From the NCBI RefSeq assembly GCF_003368325.1, contig NZ_CP031466.1, positions 2,170,001-2,234,000 of the forward strand: a stretch of 64,000 nucleotides of DNA. The letters run 5' to 3'. This document shows positions 35,231 through 44,281 of this stretch, one piece after another (position 1 is the first letter of the stretch; each line of letters begins with the position of its first letter). A model generated the notes under the pieces. That model saw only the letters and a list, made by a program, of their open reading frames with translations, searched no databases and was not told where the DNA came from. A program made the position numbers and the translations under genes. The DNA comes from Paraburkholderia caffeinilytica (lineage in GTDB: Bacteria > Pseudomonadota > Gammaproteobacteria > Burkholderiales > Burkholderiaceae).

Positions 35231-36640
35231 TCAATACGCATTCCGATGCACCAGCCCCTTCACCACCGTCGCGACGACGATGCGCATATCCAGCCAGAAT
35301 GACCAGTTCCTCAAGTAGTACAGATCGTGTTCCACGCGCCCCTGCATCTTTTCGATCCGGTCGGTCTCTCCGCGAAAGCCGTTCACTTGCGCCCAGCCGG
35401 TAATGCCGGGCTTGATCCTGTAACGATGGATATAACCGTCGACAACGCTGCGGTATTGGTCATCGTGTTCTATTGCATGCGGCCGCGGCCCCACCACCGA
35501 CATCTCTCCGCGCAGCACATTGAGAAACTGCGGCAGCTCGTCGAGACTCGTGCGGCGCAAAAACGCGCCGACACGCGTGATGCGCGGATCCCCGCGGGTA
35601 GCCTGACGAAGCACCCCGGGCTGTTGCTTGTGCGCGCGCATCGAGCGAAACTTGTAGATGCGGAATACACGTCCGTCGGCGCCCTTGCGCCGCTGGGTAA
35701 ATAGCACGGGGCCCTTCGAGGTTATCTTGACCGCCACGGCAATCGACAGCATCACAGGCGCCAGCGCAAGCAAGGCCGTGGCCGCAAACAGCCGATCGAA
35801 AATCGCTTTCTGAAGCAGGGCGTACGGAGTCATGGGTGACGCCATCAGATTGATGGCCGGCACACCGATCAGATCGACCACGTTTCGGTCGAACATCGCG
35901 AGACTGCGTACGTCCGGAATGAAACGCAGATTGACGAGGTCGCCCTTGAATTCGTCAAGGACCTTCAACACCGTGTCCTCTTCGGACATGGACAGCGCGA
36001 GCCACACCTCCTCGATCTGCTCACGTCGCACACAGGCCGCAAATTCACGCAAACACGCAAACGATGGCAGACCCGGAAAATCGGGCGCGCTGGCTTGCCG
36101 CGTATTGAGCGTGGCAACCGCTCGAAAACCGGCATCAGGCGAACCAGCAATGTTGCCGATCACGCTATCGCGATGGGCACCTGCGCCCACTACCGCAACC
36201 ATGCGCAGATTGCGCCCGGCGCGCCTGATCCGGCCGAGCACCCTATGCACGAGCAGCCGCGATGCGACGAGTCCGGCCGCTGTCACGACAGTCCAGCTCA
36301 CGCACCAGAGCCGCGACACCGACGCAGTGCGATGCAGCAGAAACATGATCGCAAGGCCGCAAACCTGCACTGCGATCCAGCCGAACACGATGTTGAGGAC
36401 AAGGCGCCATTTCGAGCGACCGCGCCACGATTCATAGATACCGAACAAGGGCAACAGCAAAATCGCCAATGCCATGTCCAACGCGACGAAAGCGCCTTCG
36501 AGAATCGAATGAGCCGCACCGGCCGCGAACAGGAGCGAAGCAAGCGCGGCACTCAGTGCGACCAGCATCACGTCGAGCAGGCGTGCCAGCACGCTTTCCA
36601 TTTCCGCGAAATCGCGGCCAGCAGTTTGACGAAACCTCAT
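35231..36640 (-). CDS. Undecaprenyl-phosphate sugar-1-phosphate transferase (WcaJ-like)
   Basis: A 469-residue polyisoprenyl-phosphate hexose-1-phosphate transferase. Four N-terminal membrane helices, a CoA-binding-like middle domain (VAVVGAG), a re-entrant helix and the C-terminal catalytic domain: FTQRRKG, YKFRSMRAH, RTSLDELPQFLNVLRGEMS and VGPRPHA. It loads the first sugar, usually glucose or galactose, onto the lipid carrier. GGGAGCG precedes the ATG at 36640. It is the first gene of the operon. Confidence 0.93.
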   Translation of the reverse strand: MRFRQTAGRDFAEMESVLARLLDVMLVALSAALASLLFAAGAAHSILEGAFVALDMALAILLLPLFGIYESWRGRSKWRLVLNIVFGWIAVQVCGLAIMFLLHRTASVSRLWCVSWTVVTAAGLVASRLLVHRVLGRIRRAGRNLRMVAVVGAGAHRDSVIGNIAGSPDAGFRAVATLNTRQASAPDFPGLPSFACLREFAACVRREQIEEVWLALSMSEEDTVLKVLDEFKGDLVNLRFIPDVRSLAMFDRNVVDLIGVPAINLMASPMTPYALLQKAIFDRLFAATALLALAPVMLSIAVAVKITSKGPVLFTQRRKGADGRVFRIYKFRSMRAHKQQPGVLRQATRGDPRITRVGAFLRRTSLDELPQFLNVLRGEMSVVGPRPHAIEHDDQYRSVVDGYIHRYRIKPGITGWAQVNGFRGETDRIEKMQGRVEHDLYYLRNWSFWLDMRIVVATVVKGLVHRNAY

Positions 36641-36977
36641 GGCATCGCTCCCAATGACCCGTTTGCAATGCCACCCGAATGCATCACTCTTCAACGAAGG
36701 CGCATTCTGCTCTTATGCAATCTGTTCTGGCCTAAGAAGTTTCCCAATGCATCGCAGCATTCTTCAGCCGGATCAAGTCAAGCTCTCATTGAGTCTGAAC
36801 TTGCTCCTGCAAATCCAACTGCTCCACGTCTATAACCAATTCCTAATACATCGATCGAGAAACTTTAACTATCTGCAATCACCTTGCAGACTTATGCTCG
36901 AACAATGACCCCGCCGCCACGGCAAGACGATACGCGGCATCGGGCAAGCGACTTCTCATAGTCACAGGGGCGGCATC
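36641..36977. promoter_or_regulatory. Promoter region of the exopolysaccharide operon
   Basis: The 337-bp gap between the divergent exopolysaccharide operon and the PanE-like gene. It is AT-richer than its surroundings, especially 36790-36900, and must hold both promoters. I could not pick out a convincing -10/-35 pair or a known operator. Confidence 0.45.
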
Positions 36978-37955
36978 ATGAAGATCTGTATCTTCGGGGC
37001 AGGAGCGATTGGCGGTTTGATGGGCGTGCAACTGGCGCGTGCCGGCGCGGACGTGAGTTTCGTCGCGCGCGGCGCGCATCTCGCGGCGATGCGCGAACAC
37101 GGCGCGCGCCTGATCATGGACGGCGAAACGTTCAGCGCGCCGGTGCGCTGCACGTCCGACCCTCGCGAGCTGGGCGTGCAGGATGTCGTGATCGTCACGC
37201 TGAAGGCGCACTCGCTGCCCGGCGTGGTCGATGCCATGCAGCCACTGCTCGGCAAGCACACGGCAATCGTCACCGGCGTCAACGGCATTCCTTATTGGTA
37301 CTTTTACCAGCACGGCGGAAAATTCGCCGGCACGCGGCTCGCCAGCATCGACCCGGACGGCAGCCAATGGAACAAGCTCGGCCCGGAACGCGCAATCGGC
37401 TGCGTGCTCTATCCCGCAGCGGAAATCGTCGAGCCGGGCGTCATCAAGCATGTGTACGGCAAGAAATTCCCGATCGGCGAGCCGAGCGGCGAGCGCACGC
37501 CGCGCATTCAGCAGTTGCACGAGATCATGCAGGCCGCGGGTTTCGATGCCCCGATCCGCGACAATATCCGCGATGAAATCTGGCTCAAGCTGTGGGGCAA
37601 TCTATGCTTCAATCCGATCAGCGCATTGACCCACGCCACGCTCGATGTCCTCACCAGCGACCCCGGCACGCGTGCGGTATCGCGCACGATGATGCTGGAA
37701 GCCAAGCGCATTGCGGATCAGTTCGGCGTGCATTTTCGCGTCGATGTGGAAAAACGCATCGACGGTGCGGGTGCCGTCGGCGCGCATAAGACCTCGACGC
37801 TGGTCGATCTGGAGAATCGCCGTCCGATGGAGATCGACCCGCTGCTCACGGTGGTGCAGGAAATGGGTTGTCTCGTCGGCGAGCCCACGCCAACTATCGA
37901 CGTCGTGCTCGCGCTCGTCAAACTGCGCGAAAGGATGGCATTGCAGGGAGATTGA
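36978..37955 (+). CDS. panE: 2-dehydropantoate 2-reductase family protein (PanE/ApbA)
   Basis: A 325-residue NADPH-dependent reductase. The N-terminal Rossmann motif GAGAIGGLMG is followed by KAHSLPG; the catalytic lysine lies in the KLWGNLCFNPISALT helix, and the C-terminal TSTLVDLENRRPMEID matches the substrate-binding helix. Family members reduce ketopantoate for pantothenate synthesis, but many paralogues have other 2-ketoacid substrates. It is not next to other pan genes, so the specific name is tentative. A terminator follows. Confidence 0.85.
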   Translation: MKICIFGAGAIGGLMGVQLARAGADVSFVARGAHLAAMREHGARLIMDGETFSAPVRCTSDPRELGVQDVVIVTLKAHSLPGVVDAMQPLLGKHTAIVTGVNGIPYWYFYQHGGKFAGTRLASIDPDGSQWNKLGPERAIGCVLYPAAEIVEPGVIKHVYGKKFPIGEPSGERTPRIQQLHEIMQAAGFDAPIRDNIRDEIWLKLWGNLCFNPISALTHATLDVLTSDPGTRAVSRTMMLEAKRIADQFGVHFRVDVEKRIDGAGAVGAHKTSTLVDLENRRPMEIDPLLTVVQEMGCLVGEPTPTIDVVLALVKLRERMALQGD

Positions 37956-38000
37956 GCGCCCGTCGGCGCTTCGATCGACGTCTCACACGCCTGATCAGGA

Positions 38001-38036
38001 AAGGATCGAACGCCACGCGCGTTCGATCCTTTTTTG
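38001..38036 (+). terminator. Rho-independent terminator after panE
   Basis: A 12-bp perfect stem AAGGATCGAACG / CGTTCGATCCTT with a 7-base loop and a run of six T. It may also serve the convergent aldehyde dehydrogenase gene. Confidence 0.85.
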
Positions 38037-38042
38037 CAGCAC

Positions 38043-39497
38043 CTATTGATCGATCGCCAGCCACACCGCCTTTGGCTCGGTGAAGTTCTCGATCGCCACG
38101 TCGCCATGCTCGCGGCCGAAGCCGGAATCGCCCGAACCGCCCCAGGGCAAACGCACATCCGTATAGCCGTAGGTATTGATCCACACGGTGCCCGCCTTCA
38201 GGTCGCGCGCGACCCGGTGCACGCGGCCGATATCCGCGCTCCACACGCCGGCCGCAAGGCTATACAACGTGCCGTTGGCGATACGGATCGCATCGGCTTC
38301 GTCGTCGAAGCGAATCACGCTTGCCACCGGCCCGAAGATCTCCTCCTGCGAAATGCGCATTTCATGCTCGACATGGGCGAACACCGTCGGCTCGACGAAA
38401 AAGCCGCGCTCGCCCACGCGCGCACCGCCGGTCACGAGCGACGCCCCTTCGGAGCGCCCCGTCTCGACATAGCCGAGCACGGTTTTCATCTGTGCCGCGG
38501 AGATGAGCGGCCCCATCGACGTTTCGCGCGCCGCCGGATCGCCGACCTTGATCGCTTTCGCACGCGCCGCGAGACGCTCGACAACTTCGTCGTAGACGTC
38601 GCGGTGCGCCAGAATGCGCGAGCCCGCCGAACAGACCTGGCCGGTGTTGAAAAAAACGCCCGACGCCGCCGCTCGCACCGCATTGTCGAGATTCGCATCC
38701 GGGAAGATCAGGTTCGCCGACTTGCCGCCGAGCTCCAGCGTGACACGCTTGAAGTTGCCGGCCGCGCCTTGCAGAATGCCGCGTCCTACCGAAGGCGAAC
38801 CCGTGAACGTGACTTTGTCGACGCCGGGATGCGCGACCAGCGCATCGCCGACCACCCGCCCCTTGCCCGTGACGATATTCAGCACGCCCGGCGGAACGCC
38901 CGCTTCAAGCGCGAGTTCGCCGATGCGCAACGCCGTCAGCGGCGTAATCTCCGCGGGCTTGACGATCAGCGTGCAACCGCACGCCAGCGCGGGGGCGATC
39001 TTCCACATGCCGATCATCAGCGGGAAATTCCACGGCACGATCGCGGCGACCACGCCGACCGGCTCACGCAGCGTGTAGGTCAAGGCATCGGGGCGCACCG
39101 GCACCACCTGGCCATTGATCTTGTCGCACCAGCCTGCGTAGTATTCGAGCGTATCGATCGCTGCGGGAATATCCTGGCGCATCACCGCCGAGATCGGCTT
39201 GCCGGCGTCGAGACTTTCGAGCGCCGCGAGCTCGTCCAGATTCGCGCGCATCAGGCCGGCAAGACGCATCAGGATGCGGCCCCGGTCGGCCGCCCGCATC
39301 GCGTTCCACACTTTCAACGCGGCACGCGCGGCATGCACCGCCGTATCGACATCGGCCGCGCTGCCTTGTGCAACCAGCGCAATCGGCTCTTCGGTCGCCG
39401 GGTCGATGTCGATGGAATATTCGCCGGTGCCGGGCGGCAAACGCTTGCCGTCGATCAGCAAATCATGGTGCCTGAGGTCGGTTTCAGTTTCCATCAT
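38043..39497 (-). CDS. NAD(P)-dependent aldehyde dehydrogenase
   Basis: A 484-residue ALDH-superfamily enzyme. VPWNFPLM, the NAD-binding FTGSPSVGRGI, the general base in TLELGGKSANL and the nucleophile in NTGQVCSAGSR are all intact, as is EEIFGPV. It oxidises an aldehyde to a carboxylate; betaine-aldehyde-type or gamma-aminobutyraldehyde-type substrates are possible but cannot be told apart. AAGGAG lies six bases before the ATG at 39497. The start lies inside the end of the lysR gene (14-bp overlap). Confidence 0.9.
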   Translation of the reverse strand: MMETETDLRHHDLLIDGKRLPPGTGEYSIDIDPATEEPIALVAQGSAADVDTAVHAARAALKVWNAMRAADRGRILMRLAGLMRANLDELAALESLDAGKPISAVMRQDIPAAIDTLEYYAGWCDKINGQVVPVRPDALTYTLREPVGVVAAIVPWNFPLMIGMWKIAPALACGCTLIVKPAEITPLTALRIGELALEAGVPPGVLNIVTGKGRVVGDALVAHPGVDKVTFTGSPSVGRGILQGAAGNFKRVTLELGGKSANLIFPDANLDNAVRAAASGVFFNTGQVCSAGSRILAHRDVYDEVVERLAARAKAIKVGDPAARETSMGPLISAAQMKTVLGYVETGRSEGASLVTGGARVGERGFFVEPTVFAHVEHEMRISQEEIFGPVASVIRFDDEADAIRIANGTLYSLAAGVWSADIGRVHRVARDLKAGTVWINTYGYTDVRLPWGGSGDSGFGREHGDVAIENFTEPKAVWLAIDQ

Positions 39498-40464
39498 GAA
39501 GCTCCTTGCGTGGGATGTTGCTTGGGCTGACCGGCAGCGGATCGGCCGGCGCGGCGCCGGCGGCATTCGAAGCCGCGGCAGCGGGCGCGGCAAACTGCGC
39601 CCATGCCGCCGCGGCGTTGGGTCTGAGGGAGCGGTTGCGGCGATGCACGAGCAGCGTCGTCAGATTCATCGCGGGAACCAGCGGCCGGCTCACCAGTGAA
39701 GCGCCGGGCGCGGGCCAATGTTCATCGACGGGTAGAACGCCAATGCCAAGACCCAATTCGACCATGCGCGACACTGCCGCAACATGTCCGAGTTCCTGCA
39801 CGGGCCGTCGCTTCAGGCCGTGCGAATTGAAGGCAAGGTCGAGCGCGGCGCGCACACCCGCGTCGGCATTCAACGTGACGAGCGCCCACTCGTGCAACGC
39901 ACGCCACGAGACGCTGGCTTGCCGCGCCAGCGGATGCGCGGGGGGCATCACCCCATGCAGCGGCGTCGTGAAAACCACTTGTGCGTGCAACTGATCGCTG
40001 ATCAGCGGTTCCGCCACCGAGACCACGCCGAAGTCCACTTCGCCCTGCTCGACGCTCGCCAGCACACTGCCTTGCGGTTGATCCTTGACCGATACGATCA
40101 GCTCGGGAAACGCCGACGCGCAACGCGCCAGTCCCTGAGCCACCCAACTCGACGACAACACGGGATTGCTCGCCAGTACGACCACGCCGGTGTGTCCGTC
40201 GTAAGCGGCACGTTCCTCGCGCAGCGTCAACTCGATTTCGTCGAGCAGGCGGCCGATTCTGCGCTCCAGACTTGCACCCGCGTGAGTCAGTTCGACCTGC
40301 CGCGTGGTGCGGTCGAACAGTTTCAATTCAACGGCGTCTTCGAGTTCGCGCACACAACGGCTCACCGCCGACTGCGTCAGATCGAACTCGCGCGCCGCGC
40401 GTGTAAAGCTCCGTTCGCGCGCGACGGCGACAAACACCTTGAGTTGCTGTAGCGAAACATTCAT
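39484..40464 (-). CDS. LysR-family regulator co-transcribed with oxlT and the aldehyde dehydrogenase
   Basis: A 326-residue LysR protein with N-terminal helix-turn-helix (FTRAAREFDLTQSAVSRCVRELE) and a periplasmic-binding-like effector domain. Its C-terminus carries a long Ala/Pro-rich tail of about 30 residues. It lies 30 bp after oxlT and overlaps aldehyde dehydrogenase by 14 bp, so the three are probably one transcript. Most LysR genes are divergent from their targets, so this arrangement is less usual. Confidence 0.88.
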   Translation of the reverse strand: MNVSLQQLKVFVAVARERSFTRAAREFDLTQSAVSRCVRELEDAVELKLFDRTTRQVELTHAGASLERRIGRLLDEIELTLREERAAYDGHTGVVVLASNPVLSSSWVAQGLARCASAFPELIVSVKDQPQGSVLASVEQGEVDFGVVSVAEPLISDQLHAQVVFTTPLHGVMPPAHPLARQASVSWRALHEWALVTLNADAGVRAALDLAFNSHGLKRRPVQELGHVAAVSRMVELGLGIGVLPVDEHWPAPGASLVSRPLVPAMNLTTLLVHRRNRSLRPNAAAAWAQFAAPAAAASNAAGAAPADPLPVSPSNIPRKELHDGN

Positions 40465-40494
40465 GACGTCACTGCCGGGTGTGGGTGGGTCACC

Positions 40495-41835
40495 CTATTC
40501 CCCGCTCTGCTCGGGCCAATGGCTAAGCCGCGAAGCCTTGCTGCCGGCAACGGCCAGCACGCCCTGGGGCTCGTTGTGCGCTTCGATCCAGCGCGAACGC
40601 ATTGGCGCAAGAATGAACTTCGCCGAGACGCCCGCGGCGATCGTGACGACGGCAGAGACGATAAAGACGAGACTCCAGCCGCCTGTGGCCGACAGCACCG
40701 AAGCAATCGGCACCAGCAGCGAAGCCGTGCCCTTCGCGGTGTACAGCGTGCCCGCATTGGCCGCCGCATATTTGCTGCCGAAAGTGTCGGCGCAGATAGC
40801 CGGGAAGATCGAGAAAATCTCGCCCCAGAACAGAAAGATCAATGCCGCGAAGGTCATGAACGCATACGGGTTGCTGCCGTACTGCATGAGGCCGAGCAAT
40901 GCGAGACCTTCGCCGATGAAGATCACGAACATCGTGTTTTCACGGCCGAGTTTGTCGGAAATGAAACCGCACAGCGGACGGGTAAAACCGTTGCAGATGT
41001 TGTCGATGGAAAGGGTGGCGGTGAGCAGCGGGAGGGTCATGCCGAAGATCGTCATCGGGATGCGTGCGAGCCCCCAGTCTTTGGCGATCGGACCGATTTG
41101 CGCGGTCGCCATCAGGCCACCCGCCGCCACCGCGACAAACGACACGTAGATCACCCAGAACACTGGCGTTTTGATCATCTGTCCCGGCGTGTAATCGACC
41201 TTGGAGACCGCGAACTTCTTTTTCGGTGCGGCTTGCTGGCGCAAGTTTGGCTTTTTCAACAGCAGCGCGAGCAAAAGTATGCATACGCCCTGCAGAATGC
41301 CGAAGAAAAAGAAGGTGTGCTCGTAACCTGAGCGCGTGATCATGTTGGCGATCGGAATGACGGTGACGGCCGCGCCGGCGCCAAAACCTGCGGCAGTCAA
41401 ACCGGCCGCAAGACCGCGGCGATCCGGAAACCACTTCAATGCGTTGCCGACACAGGTCCCGTACACGCCGCCTGCGCCGATCCCGGCAATGACCGCCGAC
41501 ACATACAGCATCGGCAAGGTTGTCGCATACGAGTTGATGACCCACGCGAGGCCGGCGCATACCGCACCGCCGGCGACCACCGGGCGCGGTCCGAACCTGT
41601 CGACCAGCCAGCCCTCCACCGGCACGAGCCACGTTTCCGTGAGGATGAAAATAGCGAAGGCGAGCTGAATGGATGCTTCACCCCAGTGATGCCGCGCGTT
41701 CATCGGTGTGACGAACAATGTCCATGCGTATTGCAGATTGGCCACCAGTGCCATGCACACCATGCCGATGACGAGCTGCCACCAACGGTTCCCCCAGAAT
41801 GCGCGAGCCGTGGTCTGCTGAGTGATATCGTCCAT
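40495..41835 (-). CDS. oxlT: Oxalate/formate antiporter-type MFS transporter
   Basis: A 446-residue, 12-helix MFS protein of the oxalate:formate antiporter group. Signature segments include ANLQYAWTLFV, WLVDRFGPR in loop 2-3, GTCVGNALKWFPDRRGLAAG and NGFTRPLCGFISDKLGRE. The characterised OxlT swaps oxalate in for formate out. Linkage to frc 4 kb away supports an oxalate role. It is divergent from the LysR gene at 42219 and heads the oxlT-lysR-ALDH operon. Confidence 0.87.
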   Translation of the reverse strand: MDDITQQTTARAFWGNRWWQLVIGMVCMALVANLQYAWTLFVTPMNARHHWGEASIQLAFAIFILTETWLVPVEGWLVDRFGPRPVVAGGAVCAGLAWVINSYATTLPMLYVSAVIAGIGAGGVYGTCVGNALKWFPDRRGLAAGLTAAGFGAGAAVTVIPIANMITRSGYEHTFFFFGILQGVCILLLALLLKKPNLRQQAAPKKKFAVSKVDYTPGQMIKTPVFWVIYVSFVAVAAGGLMATAQIGPIAKDWGLARIPMTIFGMTLPLLTATLSIDNICNGFTRPLCGFISDKLGRENTMFVIFIGEGLALLGLMQYGSNPYAFMTFAALIFLFWGEIFSIFPAICADTFGSKYAAANAGTLYTAKGTASLLVPIASVLSATGGWSLVFIVSAVVTIAAGVSAKFILAPMRSRWIEAHNEPQGVLAVAGSKASRLSHWPEQSGE

Positions 41836-42218
41836 GAGCCTTGTCTCCGCTATTTATTGAGTGCGGCCGGCCGTCACGCCGCACTGCATGCGTCTCACCT
41901 TATGCTTGTGACCCGAACAGCCTTGCCATTCGGGAATATTTAATATTTGCGTCTTTAATCTGAATTCTTTAAGGCCTGCCCTGCCTGAATCGTCGTTTTT
42001 CTGACGAATTCTTTATTCCGATCAATTAAAAATCGGGACTGCATCGACGTTCGCCGCTTCCCCTGCTACGCCTCGAATACAAGCGTTAACCCGGGTATCG
42101 CGCCGAGTACCGCACCGGCAATTTCGCTTCTTATGCAGACCCATGCTAGGGTCATTGCTGAATAACTAATAATTAAAGTTTGTTATTATGTCGATTCATA
42201 TTTGCTTATACATTGGCC
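41836..42218. promoter_or_regulatory. Divergent control region of oxlT and lysR, with candidate LysR site
   Basis: About 380 AT-rich bp. Two dyads stand out: AATATTTAATATT at 41936-41948, and AATAAC-N15-GTTATT at 42161-42187 directly before the lysR coding start. The second has the spacing expected of a LysR-type site; both are candidates for regulation by the divergent LysR protein. Confidence 0.5.
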
Positions 42219-43166
42219 ATGACGATGCGCAATGCGACTCTGCGGCAATTGAAGGTCTTTGAAACGGTGGCGCGCCACCTGAGCTTCTCGCGCGCCGCGG
42301 AAGAATTGCATCTGACGCAGCCCGCCGTCTCCACCCAGGTCCGGCAACTCGAGGAACATGCCGGTCTGCCGCTGTTCGAGCAGCTCGGCAAAAAAATCTA
42401 TCTGACGCCGGCCGGCACCGAGATGCTTCACTACAGCCGCGCGATCATTCAGCAGTTTCACGAAGTCGACGAGGCGATGAGTCAGCTCAAGGGCGTCTCC
42501 GGCGGCAAACTGAACGTCGCGGTGATCAGCGCCGGCGACTACTTCTTTCCGCGTCTGCTGGCGGAATTCACGCGGCGTTACGCGGGCGTCGTGCTCAATC
42601 TCGCGGTACACAATCGCGCGGAACTGTTGCATCAACTCGCGACCAACCAGACCGATCTCGCGGTGATGGTGCGGCCGCCGCATGAAACCGACGCGACCAA
42701 CGAACCGTTCGCGCCGCACCCGTACGTGATCGTGGCGGCGCCCACGCATCCGCTCGCGCACAAGCGCAACATCAAGATGAGCCAGTTGGCCAACGAGGCC
42801 TTCATCGTGCGCGAACGCGGCTCGGACACCTGGAATTCGATGGAAGAAGGCTTCGCCGGCCGTCTCTCCAATCTGAAGATCGCGATGGAGATCAAGAGCA
42901 CCGAGACGATCAAACAGGCGGTGATCGCCGGCATGGGCATCGCGTTCCTGTCCGCGCATACGATCAGTCTCGAGCTGCAGCTCGGCCATCTGGTCGTGCT
43001 CGACGTCGAGAGCTTTCCCGTCATGCTCAACTGGTACGTCGTGCATCGGAAGAACAAGCGCCTGCCGCCGGTTGCCGTCGCCTTCAAACGCTTCCTCATG
43101 GAGGAAGGCGCGGGGCTCATCGAGCAGATCACGCGCGTGAAGGAATTGAGCGTCTATAAGCAGTAG
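42219..43166 (+). CDS. LysR-family regulator, divergent from oxlT
   Basis: A 315-residue regulator. HTH: LSFSRAAEELHLTQPAVSTQVRQLE; the effector domain has GGKLNVAVIS and GMGIAFLSAHTI. The N-terminal MRNATLRQLKVFETVARH resembles the CbbR/CfxR branch, which often senses metabolic intermediates of carbon assimilation. Divergent position suggests that it controls oxlT. Start: ATG at 42219, with another at 42225 equally possible. Confidence 0.9.
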   Translation: MTMRNATLRQLKVFETVARHLSFSRAAEELHLTQPAVSTQVRQLEEHAGLPLFEQLGKKIYLTPAGTEMLHYSRAIIQQFHEVDEAMSQLKGVSGGKLNVAVISAGDYFFPRLLAEFTRRYAGVVLNLAVHNRAELLHQLATNQTDLAVMVRPPHETDATNEPFAPHPYVIVAAPTHPLAHKRNIKMSQLANEAFIVRERGSDTWNSMEEGFAGRLSNLKIAMEIKSTETIKQAVIAGMGIAFLSAHTISLELQLGHLVVLDVESFPVMLNWYVVHRKNKRLPPVAVAFKRFLMEEGAGLIEQITRVKELSVYKQ

Positions 43167-43262
43167 GCTATGGACAGCCAATAAAACTTTAACTATTGCG
43201 GATTGGTCAGCATCCCTATGCTGCAAGTGAGTTCCCTTACTTGTCAGCCCAGGAGGCCGATC

Positions 43263-43568
43263 ATGAACCGCGCTTCGGTTGAGTCTCATCCCAGCACGCG
43301 TACCGCACGCGCTACCGCGGACAGCCCCGACGACGCCCATCTGAGCGCGTACAACGCTGCCTTCAGCGACCTTGGCCTGCGGTTCCGCTGGGACCAGGCC
43401 ACGCTCGACGTGCTGAAGGAATTCAACAGTGAAGCGGCGCGCATCACTGCCTTCATCGAGCGGTTTCACCCGCATCTTCACACGGCGTACGACGCGGAGT
43501 TTCTTGCCCAGATGATTCTGAGCAAGAAGGCCAGGTACTACAGCGAATTCGCGGCAGGCGGCGAATAA
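43263..43568 (+). CDS. Hypothetical 101-residue protein
   Basis: The ATG follows a strong AGGAGG (43250-43255). The protein has a disordered N-terminal ~30 residues rich in Ser, Thr and Arg, then a helical domain with several conserved-looking aromatic and acidic residues (LRFRWDQATLDVLKEFN, ERFHPHLHTAYDAEFLAQ). No family is recognised. It is about 95 bp after the lysR stop on the same strand and may be co-transcribed. Confidence 0.7.
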   Translation: MNRASVESHPSTRTARATADSPDDAHLSAYNAAFSDLGLRFRWDQATLDVLKEFNSEAARITAFIERFHPHLHTAYDAEFLAQMILSKKARYYSEFAAGGE

Positions 43569-43636
43569 GGGCATTGGCGAGACGATTCCGCCGTTCGCGC
43601 GGCCTGCCGCCTGACGCATCGGTGGCATCGGTGTAT

Positions 43637-44281
43637 TCATCCTTGACGGCACATCGCGCGGCGGATGGCGCGTTGGCGGACGAGCCCGCGTTTTTGCACG
43701 CCCGCGGTTCCAGTGTCATGCCAGCCGCGGCGGTGCCGATATGCCGCCGCGCGCACGATGCCTGGCGTTATCTCACGCAGCGCCCATGCCTGCTCTTCGC
43801 CGCCGTGCCATTCGATACGCGCCAGCAGCCCGCGTTGCTCCGGCGCAGATCCATCGCAACGTCCCGCAAATGCATGCGCGTGTGAATTGCGATCGGTCGA
43901 GTACTCGCGGCTGGTCATCAGATGCGTGCCTAGCGCAACGGCTAGTACGCTCATCGCAAGCAGTGCAGCGAGTCCGAACGGCTGTGCCTGTTCGGTGACG
44001 AAGCCGTAGCCGAGCCATCCGCACAGCAGCAGCGCCGAGACATTGACAATGCCGTGGCCGGGACGCGCGACTGCGCGCAGGTCCAACACGCCGCGCAGTT
44101 TGCAGAACGCGATCGCGGAGGTGGCGAAGACCAACGCACCGATGAAGACCGCGGCGTAGAGCTCGATACGCTCGACATTCGCCTGCGCCGCCGCCGACAG
44201 GTAGCACGCAAACCCGCCCACCATGACGGCGAGTCCCGTGCCGCTGCCGAGCAACGCAACGAGCCGCGGCCGTCGCGTCAT
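43637..44281 (-). pseudogene. pntB: Truncated NAD(P) transhydrogenase beta-subunit (pntB) remnant
   Basis: The N-terminal ~125 residues (44281 down to about 43907) look like the membrane part of PntB: VERIELYAAVFIGALVF, SAIAFCKLRG and LAALLAMSVLAVALGTHLM. In PntB the next segment should be [21 protein letters not shown] and the NADP domain. Here the reading continues into an unrelated, Arg-rich tail of ~90 residues. No pntA is nearby. The start overlaps the stop of the upstream hydrolase (ATGA), so the fragment could still be translated. It may be a decayed gene or a repurposed membrane protein. Confidence 0.65.

Noticed and set aside
38034..39530. 498-residue plus-strand frame opposite aldehyde dehydrogenase
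   Set aside because: All catalytic motifs of the dehydrogenase are on the minus strand; the opposite frame is Arg/His/Asp-rich.
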